In this document: positions 1 to 12,000 of the stretch, one piece after another | How positions within the stretch are numbered: position 1 is the stretch's first letter | Layout: each line of letters begins with the position of its first letter | Assembly (NCBI GenBank): GCA_911728455.2 | Contig: OU452223.1 | Coordinates: forward strand, 2,812,174 to 2,876,173 | DNA length: 64,000 bases | Direction of reading: 5' to 3' | From: Marthasterias glacialis | Taxonomy: Eukaryota; Echinodermata; Asteroidea; Forcipulatida; Asteriidae | Program-made: the position numbers and the translations under genes | Notes under the pieces: model-generated | Database searches by the model: none | What the model saw: only the letters and a program-made list of their open reading frames with translations | What the model was told of the DNA's origin: nothing

Positions 1-3000
1 GTGTGCTGGACCGAAGCCAGCAAAAAAAAAAAAAAAAAAAACGCCAAAAAAGAAGTCGGCAGCGCCAAGGCCAATTACTCAAGAAATAATGGGACTAGAG
101 AGAAATTTCTTGTACCTGCAGTTAGCTGCCATAGTCCTGCATCCGAAAATCTAGATTTCCCGGCCAGCCAGGGCCATCTTCCGCCTTGAAACGACCAGGG
201 AACGGGGCTGCTCCGAATGCGCTTCAAACGCCTGTCTAATGGCACTTTTGTACACGAAGCTGTAACAGAGTGAAAACAAGACTTAGCAACAGCTCTATCT
301 CCCAAAGTAATGGCGGGAAACTGACAAGTCGGAAACGGTTAGAAAGCCCTGCTCATGGGCTTTCCGAAAATGCCAGTATTGGAGCTGTGGAGTGAACAGG
401 GAGGATGCCAGGGACAGCGGAGTGAGGACACCCCGAAAATGTCCAGTGCATACGGCCATGCTGTGTGTACGTCAACAATAGCCAAGGCCGCTACGTGTGT
501 GATGGACCGAAGCCAGCAAAAAAAAAAAAAAAAACGCCAAAAAAGAAGTCGGCAGCGCCAAGGCCAATTACTCAAGAAATAATGGGACTAGAGAGAAATT
601 TCTTGTACCTGCAGTTAGCTGCCATAGTCCTGCATCCGAAAATCTAGATTTCCCGGCCAGCCAGGGCCATCTTCCGCCTTGAAACGACCAGGGAACGGGG
701 CTGCTCCGAATGCGCTTCAAACGCCTGTCTAATGGCACTTTTGTACACGAAGCTGTAACAGGGTGAAAACAAGACTTAGCAACAGCTCTATCTCCCAAAG
801 TAATGGCGGGAAACTGACAAGTCAGACACTGTTGGAAAGCCCTGCTCATGGGCTTTCCGAAAATGCCAGTATTGGAGCTGTGGATCAAACAGAGAGGATG
901 CCAGGGACAGCGGAGTGAGGACACCCCGAAAATGTCCAGTGCATACGGCCATTCTATGTGTACGTCAACAATAGCCAAGGCCGCTACCTGTGTGCTGGAC
1001 CGAAGCCAGCAAAAAAAAAAAAAAAAAAAAACCGCCAAAAAAGAAGTCGGCAGCGCCAAGGCCAATTACTCAAGAAATAATGGGACTAGAGAGAAATTTC
1101 TTGTACCTGCAGTTAGCTGCCATAGTCCTGCATCCGAAAATCTAGATTTCCCGGCCAGCCAGGGCCATCTTCCGCCTTGAAACGACCAGGGAACGGGGCT
1201 GCTCCGAATGCGCTTCAAACGCCTGTCTAAAGGCACTTTTGTACACGAAGCTGTAACAGAGTGAAAACAAGACTTAGCAACAGCTCTATCTCCCAAAGTA
1301 ATGGCGGGAAACTGACAAGTCAGACACTGTTGGAAAGCCCTGCTCACGGGCTTTCCGAAAATGCCAGTATTGGAGCTGTGGAAGGAACAGGGAGGATGCC
1401 AGGGACGGCGGTATGAGGACACCCCGAAAATGTCCAGTGCATACGGCCATGCTGTGTGTACGTCAACAATAGCCAAGGCCGCTACCTGTGTGCTGGACCG
1501 AAGCCAGCAAAAAAAAAAAAAAAAACCGCCAAAAAAGAAGTCGGCAGCGCCAAGGCCAATTACTCAAGAAATAATGGGACTAGAGAGACATTTCTTGTGC
1601 CTGCAGTTAGCTGCCATAGTCCTGCATCCGAAAATCTAGATTTCCCGGCCAGCCAGGTCCATCTTCCGCCTTGAAACGACCAGGGAACGGGGCTGCTCCG
1701 AATGCGCTTCAAACGCCTGTCTAATGGCACTTTTGTACACGAAGCTGTAACAGGGTGAAAACAAGACTTAGCAACAGCTCTATCTCCCAAAGTAATGGCG
1801 GGAAACTGACAAGTCAGACACTGTTGGAAAGCCCTGCTCATGGGCTTTCCGAAAATGCCAGTATTGGAGCTGTGGATCAAACAGGGAGGATGCCAGGGAC
1901 GGCGGAGTGAGGACACCCCGAAAATGTCCAGTGCATACGGCCATGCTGTGTGTACGTCAACAATAGCCAAGGCCGCTACGTGTGTGATGGACCGAAGCCA
2001 GCAAAAAAAAAAAAAAAAACGCCAAAAAAGAAGTCGGCAGCGCCAAGGCCAATTACTCAAGAAATAATGGGACTAGATATAAATTTCTTGTACCTACAGT
2101 TAGCTGCCATAGTCCTGCATCCCAAAATCTAGATTTCCCGGCCAGCCAGGGCCATCTTCCGCCTTGAAACGACCAGGGAACGGGGCTGCTCTGAATGCGC
2201 TTCAAACGCCTATCTAATGGCACTTTTGTACACGAAGCTGTAACAGAGTGAAAACAAGACTTAGCAACAGCTCTATCTCCCAAAGTAATGGCGGGAAACT
2301 GACAAGTCAGACACTGTTGGAAAGCCCTGCTCATGGGCTTCCCGAAAATGCCAGTATTGGAGCTGTGGAGTGAACAGGGAGGATGCCAGGGACGGCGGAG
2401 TGAGGACACCCCGAAAATTACCAGTGCATACGGCCATGCTGTGTGTACGTCAACAATAGCCAAGGCCGCTACGTGTGTGATGGACCGAAGCCAGCAAAAA
2501 AAAAAAAAAACGCCAAAAAAGATGTCGGCAGCGCCAAGGCCAATTACTCAAGAAATAATGGGACTAGAGAGAAATTTCTTGTACCTGCAGTTAGCTGCCA
2601 TAGTCCTGCATCCGAAAATCTAGATTTCCCGGCCAGCCAGGTCCATCTTCCGCCTTGAAACGACCAGGGAACGGGGCTGCTCCGAATGCGCTTCAAACGC
2701 CTGTCTAATGGCACTTTTGTACACGAAGCTGTAACAGGGTGAAAACAAGACTTAGCAACAGCTCTATCTCCCAAAGTAATGGCGGGAAACTGACAAGTCG
2801 GACACTGTTGGAAAGCCCTGCTCATGGGCTTTCCGAAAATGCCAGTATTGGAGCTGTGGATCAAACAGGGAGGATGCCAGGGACGGCGGAGTGAGGACAC
2901 CCCAAAAATGTCCAGTGCATACGGCCATGCTGTGTGTACGTCAACAATAGCCAAGGCCGCTACGTGTGTGATGGACCGAAGCCAGCAAAAAAAAAAAAAA

Positions 3001-6000
3001 AAAACGCCAAAAAAGAAGTCGGCAGCGCCAAGGCCAATTACTCAAGAAATAATGGGACTAGATATAAATTTCTTGTACCTACAGTTAGCTGCCATAGTCC
3101 TGCATCCCAAAATCTAGATTTCCCGGCCAGCCAGGGCCATCTTCCGCCTTGAAACGACCAGGGAACGGGGCTGCTCCGAATGCGCTTCAAACGCCTATCT
3201 AATGGCACTTTTGTACACGAAGCTGTAACAGAGTGAAAACAAGACTTAGCAACAGCTCTATCTCCCAAAGTAATGGCGGGAAACTGACAAGTCAGACACT
3301 GTTGGAAAGCCCTGCTCATGGGCTTTCCGAAAATGCCAGTATTGGAGCTGTGGATCAAACAGGGAGGATGCCAGGGACGGCGGAGTGAGGATACCCCGAA
3401 AATGTCCAGTGCTTACGGCCATGCTGTGTGTACGTCAACAATAGCCAAGGCCGCTACCTGTGTGCTGGACCGAAGCCAGCAAAAAAAAAAAAAAAACCCG
3501 CCAAAAAAGAAGTCGGCAGCGCCAAGGCCAATTACTCAAGAAATAATGGGACTAGAGAGACATTTCTTGTACCTGCAGTTAGCTGCCATAGTCCTGCATC
3601 CGAAAATCTAGATTTCCCGGCCAGCCAGGTCCATCTTCCGCCTTGAAACGACCAGGGAACGGGGCTGCTCCGAATGCGCTTCAAACGCCTGTCTAATGGC
3701 ACTTTTGTACACGAAGCTGTAACAGAGTGAAAACAAGACTTAGCAACAGCTCTATCTCCCAAAGTAATGGCGGGAAACTGACAAGTCAGACACTGTTGGA
3801 AAGCCCTGCTCATGAGCTTTCCGAAAATGCCAGTATTGGAGCTGTGGAGTAAACAGGGAGGATGCCAGGGACGGCGGAGTGAGGATACCCCGAAAATGTC
3901 CAGTGCTTACGGCCATGCTGTGTGTACGTCAACAATAGCCAAGGCCGCTACCTGTGTGCTGGACCGAAGCCAGCAAAAAAAATAATAAAATCGCCAAAAA
4001 AGAAGTCAGCAGCGCCAAGGCCAATTACTCAAGAAATAATGGGACTAGAGAGAAATTTCTTGTACCTGCAGTTAGCTGCCATAGTCCTGCATCCGAAAAT
4101 CTAGATTTCCCGGCCAGCCAGGGCCATCTTCCGCCTTGAAACGACCAGGGAACGGGGCTGCTCCGAATGCGCTTCAAACGCCTGTCTAATGGCACTTTTG
4201 TACACGAAGCTGTAACAGAGTGAAAACAAGACTTAGCAACAGCTCTATCTCCCAAAGTAATGGCGGGAAACTGACAAGTCAGACACTGTTGGAAAGCCCT
4301 GCTCATGGGCTTTCCGAAAATGCCAGTATTGGAGCTGTGGATCAAACAGGGAGGATGCCAGGGACGGCGGAGTGAGGACACCCCGAAAATGTCCAGTGCA
4401 TACGGCCATGCTGTGTGTACGTCAACAATAGCCAAGGCCGCTACGTGTGTGATGGACCGAAGCCAGCAAAAAAAAAAAAAAAAAAACGCCAAAAAAGAAG
4501 TCGGCAGCGCCAAGGCCAATTACTCAAGAAATAATGGGACTAGATATAAATTTCTTGTACCTACAGTTAGCTGCCATAGTCCTGCATCCCAAAATCTAGA
4601 TTTCCCGGCCAGCCAGGGCCATCTTCCGCCTTGAAACGACCAGGGAACGGGGCTGCTCCGAATGCGCTTCAAACGCCTATCTAATGGCACTTTTGTACAC
4701 GAAGCTGTAACAGAGTGAAAACAAGACTTAGCAACAGCTCTATCTCCCAAAGTAATGGCGGGAAACTGACAAGTCAGACACTGTTGGAAAGCCCTGCTCA
4801 TGGGCTTTCCGACAATGGCAGTATTGGAGCTGTGGAGTAAACAGGGAGGATGCCAGGGACGGCGGAGTGAGGACACCCCGAAAATGTCCAGTGCATACGG
4901 CCATGCTGTGTGTACGTCAACAATAGCAAAGGGCGCTACCTGTGTGCTGGACCGAAGCCAGCAAAAAAAATTATAAAATCGCCAAAAAGATGTCGGCAGC
5001 GCCAAGGCCAATTACTCAAGAAATAATGGGACTAGAGAGAAATGTCTTGTACCTGCAGTTAGCTGCCATAGTCCTGCATCCGAAAATCTAGTTTTCCCGG
5101 CCAGCCAGGGCCATCTTCCGCCTTGAAACGACCAGGGAACGGGGCTGCTCCGAATGCGCTTCAAACGCCTGTCTAATGGCACTTTTGTACACGAAGCTGT
5201 AACAGAGTGAAAACAAGACTTAGCAACAGCTCTATCTCCCAAAGTAATTGCGGGAAACTGACAAGTCAGACACTGTTGGAAAGCCCTGCTCATGGGCTTT
5301 CCGAAAATGCCAGTATTGGAGCTGTGGATCAAACAGGGAGGATGCCAGGGACGGCGGAGTGAGGATACCCCGAAAATGTCCAGTGCTTACGGCCATGCTG
5401 TGTGTACGTCAACAATAGCCAAGGCCGCTACCTGTGTGCTGGACCGAAGCCAGCAAAAAAAAAAAAAAACCCGCCAAAAAAGAAGTCGGCAGCGCCAAGG
5501 CCAATTACTCAAGAAATAATGGGACTAGAGAGACATTTCTTGTACCTGCAGTTAGCTGCCATAGTCCTGCATCCGAAAATCTAGATTTCCCGGCCAGCCA
5601 GGTCCATCTTCCGCCTTGAAACGACCAGGGAACGGGGCTGCTCCGAATGCGCTTCAAACGCCTGTCTAATGGCACTTTTGTACACGAAGCTGTAACAGAG
5701 TGAAAACAAGACTTAGCAACAGCTCTATCTCCCAAAGTAATGGCGGGAAACTGACAAGTCAGACACTGTTGGAAAGCCCTGCTCATGAGCTTTCCGAAAA
5801 TGCCAGTATTGGAGCTGTGGAGTAAACAGGGAGGATGCCAGGGACGGCGGAGTGAGGATACCCCGAAAATGTCCAGTGCTTACGGCCATGCTGTGTGTAC
5901 GTCAACAATAGCCAAGGCCGCTACCTGTGTGCTGGACCGAAGCCAGCAAAAAAAATAATAAAATCGCCAAAAAAGAAGTCAGCAGCGCCAAGGCCAATTA

Positions 6001-9000
6001 CTCAAGAAATAATGGGACTAGAGAGAAATTTCTTGTACCTGCAGTTAGCTGCCATAGTCCTGCATCCGAAAATCTAGATTTCCCGGCCAGCCAGGGCCAT
6101 CTTCCGCCTTGAAACGACCAGGGAACGGGGCTGCTCCGAATGCGCTTCAAACGCCTGTCTAATGGCACTTTTGTACACGAAGCTGTAACAGAGTGAAAAC
6201 AAGACTTAGCAACAGCTCTATCTCCCAAAGTAATGGCGGGAAACTGACAAGTCAGACACTGTTGGAAAGCCCTGCTCAGGGGCTTTCCGAAAATGCCAGT
6301 ATTGGAGCTGTGGAGTAAACAGGGAGGATGCCAGGGACGGCGGAGTGAGGACACCCCGAAAATGTCCAGTGCATACGGCCATGCTGTGTGTACGTCAACA
6401 ATAGCCAAGGCCGCTACCTGTGTGCTGGACCGAAGCCAGCAAAAAAAAAAAAACGCCGAAAAAGAAGTCGGCAGCGCCCAAGCCAATTACTCAAGAAATA
6501 ATGCGACTAGATATAAATTTCTTGTACCTACAGTTAGCTGCCATAGTCCTGCATCCGAAAATCTAGATTTCCCGGCCAGCCAGGGCCATCTTCCGCCTTG
6601 AAACGACCAGGGAACGGGGCTGCTCCGAATGCGCTTCAAACGCCTGTCTAATGGCACTTTTGTACACGAAGCTGTAACAGAGTGAAAACAAGACTTAGCA
6701 ACAGCTCTATCTCCCAAAGTAATGGCGGGAAACTGACAAGTCAGACACTGTTGGAAAGCCCTGCTCATGGGCTTTCCGACAATGGCAGTATTGGAGCTGT
6801 GGAGTAAACAGGGAGGATGCCAGGGACGGCGGAGTGAGGACACCCCGAAAATGTCCAGTGCATACGGCCATGCTGTGTGTACGTCAACAATAGCAAAGGG
6901 CGCTACCTGTGTGCTGGACCGAAGCCAGCAAAAAAAATTATAAAATCGCCAAAAAGATGTCGGCAGCGCCAAGGCCAATTACTCAAGAAATAATGGGACT
7001 AGAGAGAAATGTCTTGTACCTGCAGTTAGCTGCCATAGTCCTGCATCCGAAAATCTAGTTTTCCCGGCCAGCCAGGGCCATCTTCCGCCTTGAAACGACC
7101 AGGGAACGGGGCTGCTCCGAATGCGCTTCAAACGCCTGTCTAATGGCACTTTTGTACACGAAGCTGTAACAGAGTGAAAACAAGACTTAGCAACAGCTCT
7201 ATCTCCCAAAGTAATGGCGGGAAACTGACAAGTCAGACACTGTTGGAAAGCCCTGCTCATGGGCTTTCCGAAAATGCTAGTATTGGAGCTGTGGTACAAA
7301 CAGGGAGGATGCCAGGGACGGCGGAGTGAGGACACCCCGAAAATGTCCAGTGCATACGGCCATGCTGTGTGTACGTCAACAATAGCCAAGGCCGCTACGT
7401 GTGCGCTGGACCGAAGCCAGCAAAAAAAAAAAAAAAAAAAAAAAAACACCGAAAAAAGAAGTCGGCAGCGCCAAGGCCAATTACTCAAGAAATAATGGGA
7501 CTAGATAGAAATTTCTCGTACCTGCAGTTAGCTGCCATAGTCCTGCATCCGAAAATCGGGTTTTCCCGGCCAGCCAGGGCCGTCTTCCGCCTAGAAACGA
7601 CCAGGGAATGGGGCTGCTCCGAATGCGCTTCAAACGCCTGTCTAATGGCACTTTTGTACACGAAGCTGTAACAGAGTGAAAACAAGACTGAGCAACAGCT
7701 CTATCTCCCAAAGTAATGGCGGGAAACTGACAAGTCAGACACTGTTGGAAAGCCCCGCTCATGGGCTTTCCGGAAATACCGGTCTTGGAGCTGTGGGATA
7801 AACAGGGAGGATGCCAGGGACGGCGGAGTGAGGACACCCCAAAAATGTCCAGTGCATACGGCCATGCTGTGTGTACGTCAACAATAGCCAAGGCCGCTAC
7901 GTGTGTGATGGACCGAAGCCAGCAAAAAAAAAAAAAAAACGCCAAAAAAGAAGTCGGCAGCGCCAAGGCCAATTACTCAAGAAATAATGGGACTAGATAT
8001 AAATTTCTTGTACCTACAGTTAGCTGCCATAGTCCTGCATCCCAAAATCTAGATTTCCCGGCCAGCCAGGGCCATCTTCCGCCTTGAAACGACCAGGGAA
8101 CGGGGCTGCTCCGAATGCGCTTCAAACGCCTATCTTATGGCACTTTTGTACACGAGGCTGTAACAGAGTGAAAACAAGACTTAGCAACAGCTCTATCTCC
8201 CAAAGTAATGGCGGGAAACTGACAAGTCAGACACTGTTGGAAAGCCCTGCTCATGGGCTTTCCGAAAATGCCAGTATTGGAGCTGTGGATCAAACAGGGA
8301 GGATGCCAGGGACGGCGGAGTGAGGATACCCCGAAAATGTCCAGTGCTTACGGCCATGCTGTGTGTACGTCAACAATAGCCAAGGCCGCTACCTGTGTGC
8401 TGGACCGAAGCCAGCAAAAAAAAAAAAACCCGCCAAAAAAGAAGTCGGCAGCGCCAAGGCCAATTACTCAAGAAATAATGGGACTAGAGAGACACTTCTT
8501 GTACCTGCAGTTAGCTGCCATAGTCCTGCATCCGAAAATCTAGATTTCCCGGCCAGCCAGGTCCATCTTCCGCCTTGAAACGACCAGGGAACGGGGCTGC
8601 TCCGAATGCGCTTCAAACGCCTGTCTAATGGCACTTTTGTACACGAAGCTGTAACAGAGTGAAAACAAGACTTAGCAACAGCTCTATCTCCCAAAGTAAT
8701 GGCGGGAAACTGACAAGTCAGACACTGTTGGAAAGCCCTGCTCATGGGCTTTCCGAAAATGCCAGTATTGGAGCTGTGGAGTAAACAGGGAGGATGCCAG
8801 GGACGGCGGAGTGAGGACACCCCGAAAATGTCCAGTGCATACGGCCATGCTGTGTGTACGTCAACAATAGCCAAGGCCGCTACCTGTGTGCTGGACCGAA
8901 GCCAGCAAAAAAAATAATAAAATCGCCAAAAAAGAAGTCGGCAGCGCCAAGGCCAATTACTCAAGAAATAATGGGACTAGAGAGAAATTTCTTGTACCTG

Positions 9001-12000
9001 CAGTTAGCTGCCATAGTCCTGCATCCGAAAATCTAGATTTCCCGGCCAGCCAGGGCCATCTTCCGCCTTGAAACGACCAGGGAACGGGGCTGCTCCGAAT
9101 GCGCTTCAAACGCCTGTCTAATGGCACTTTTGTACACGAAGCTGTAACAGAGTGAAAACAAGACTTAGCAACAGCTCTATCTCCCAAAGTAATGGCGGGA
9201 AACTGACAAGTCAGACACTGTTGGAAAGCCCTGCTCATGGGCTTTCCGAAAATGCCAGTATTGGAGCTGTGGAGTAAACAGGGAGGATGCCAGGGACGGC
9301 GGAGTGAGGACACCCCGAAAATGTCCAGTGCATACGGCCATGCTGTGTGTACGTCAACAATAGCCAAGGCCGCTACCTGTGTGCTGGACCGAAGCCAGCA
9401 AAAAAAATATTAAAATCGCCAAAAAAGATGTCGGCAGCGCCAAGGCCAATTACTCAAGAAATAATGGGACTAGAGAGAAAATTCTTGTACCTGCAGTTAG
9501 CTGCCATAGTCCTGCATCCGAAAATCTAGATTTCCCGGCCAGCCAGGGCCATCTTCCGCCTTGAAACGACCAGGGAACGGGGCTGCTCCGAATGCGCTTC
9601 AAACGCCTGTCTAATGGCACTTTTGTACACGAAGCTGTAACAGAGTGAAAACAAGACTTAGCAACAGCTCTATCTCCCAAAGTAATGGCGGGAAACTGAC
9701 AAGTCAGACACTGTTGGAAAGCCCTGCTCATGGGCTTTCCGACAATGGCAGTATTGGAGCTGTGGAGTAAACAGGGAGGATGCCAGGGACGGCGGAGTGA
9801 GGACACCCCGAAAATGTCCAGTGCAAACGGCCATGCTGTGTGTACGTCAACAATAGCAAAGGGCGCTACCTGTGTGCTGGACCGAAGCCAGCAAAAAAAA
9901 TTATAAAATCGCCAAAAAGATGTCGGCAGCGCCAAGGCCAATTACTCAAGAAATAATGGGACTAGAGAGAAATGTCTTGTACCTGCAGTTAGCTGCCATA
10001 GTCCTGCATCCGAAAATCTAGATTTCCCGGCCAGCCAGGGCCATCTTCCGCCTTGAAACGACCAGGGAACGGGGCTGCTCCGAATGCGCTTCAAACGCCT
10101 GTCTAATGGCACTTTTGTACACGAAGCTGTAACAGAGTGAAAACAAGACTTAGCAACAGCTCTATCTCCCAAAGTAATGGCGGGAAACTGACAAGTCAGA
10201 CACTGTTGGAAAGCCCTGCTCATGGGCTTTCCGAAAATGCTAGTATTGGAGCTGTGGTACAAACAGGGAGGATGCCAGGGACGGCGGAGTGAGGACACCC
10301 CGAAAATGTCCAGTGCATACGGCCATGCTGTGTGTACGTCAACAATAGCCAAGGCCACTACGTGTGCGCTGGACCGAAGCCAGCAAAAAAAAAAAACACC
10401 GAAAAAAGAAGTCGGCAGCGCCAAGGCCAATTACTCAAGAAATAATGGGACTAGATAGAAATTTCTCGTACCTGCAGTTAGCTGCCATAGTCCTGCATCC
10501 GAAAATCGGGTTTTCCCGGCCAGCCAGGGCCGTCTTCCGCCTAGAAACGACCAGGGAACGGGGCTGCTCCGAATGCGCTTCAAACGCCTGTCTAATGGCA
10601 CTTTTGTACACGAAGCTGTAACAGAGTGAAAACAAGACTTAGCAACAGCTCTATCTCCCAAAGTAATGGCGGGAAACTGACAAGTCAGACACTGTTGGAA
10701 AGCCCTGCTCATGGGCTTTCCGAAAATGCCAGTATTGGAGCTGTGGTACAAACAGGGAGGATGCCAGGGACCGCGGAGTGAGGACACCCCGAAAATGTCC
10801 AGTGCATACGGCCATGCTGTGTGTACGTCAACAATAGCCAAGGCCGCTACCTGTGTGCTGGACCAAAGCCAGCCAAAAAAAAAAAAAAAAAAAAAAAAAA
10901 CACGCCGAAAAAAGAAGTCGGCAGCGCCAAGGCCAATTACTCAAGAAATGATGGGACTAGAGAGAAATTTCTCGTACCTGCAGTTAGCTGCCATAGTCCT
11001 GCATCCGAAAATCTAGTTTTCCCGGCCAGCCAGGGCCATCTTCCGCCTTGAAACGACCAGGGAACGGGGCTGCTCCGAATGCGCTTCAAACGCCTGTCTA
11101 ATGGCACTTTTGTACACGAAGCTGTAACAGAGTGAAAACAAGACTTAGCAACAGCTCTATCTCCCAAAGTAATGGCGGGAAACTGACAAGTCAGACACTG
11201 TTGGAAAGCCCTGCTCATGGGCTTTCCGAAAATGCCAGTATTGGAGCTGTGGTACAAACAGGGAGGATGCCAGGGACCGCGGAGTGAGGACACCCCGAAA
11301 ATGTCCAGTGCATACGGCCATGCTGTGTGTACGTCAACAATAGCCAAGGCCGCTACGTGTGCGCTGGACCGAAGCCAGCAAAAAAAAAAAAAAAACCACC
11401 GAAAAAAGAAGTCGGCAGCGCCAAGGCCAATTACTCAAGAAATAATGGGACTAGATAGAAATTTCTTGTACCTGCAGTTAACTGCCATAGTCCTGCATCC
11501 GAAAATCGGGTTTTCCCGGCCAGCCAGGGCCGTCTTCCGCCTAGAAACGACCAGGGAACGGGGCTGCTCCGAATGCGCTTCAAACGCATGTCTAATGGCA
11601 CTTTTGTACACGAAGCTGTAACAGAGTGAAAACAAGACTTAGCAACAGCTCTATCTCCCAAAGTAATGGCGGGAAACTGACAAGTCAGACACTGTTGGAA
11701 AGCCCTGCTCATGGGCTTTCCGAAAATGCCAGTATTGGAGCTGTGGAACAAACAGGGAGGATGCCAAGGACGGCGGAGTGAGGACACCCCAAAAATGTCC
11801 AGTGCATACGGCCATGCTGTGTGTACGTCAACAATAGCCAAGCCTGCTACGTGTGTGCTGGACCGAAGCCAGCAAAAAAATAAAATAAAAAATAACCCGC
11901 CGAAAAAAGAAGTCGGCGGCGGCAAGGTCAATTACTCAAGAAATAATGAGACTAGAGAGAAATTTCTTGTACCTGCAGTTAGCTGCCATAGTCCTGCATC

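Noticed and set aside
834..858. Histone 3' stem-loop or snRNA/5S gene in the satellite
   Set aside because: The stem sequence does not match the histone stem-loop, and no U1, U2, U6 or 5S signature was found in the unit.
4520..5011. ~163-codon minus-strand open frames repeated in each satellite unit
   Set aside because: The units are nearly identical, so one open frame repeats by descent. The frame crosses a poly-T tract of variable length, the unit length is not a multiple of three, and no domain is visible.
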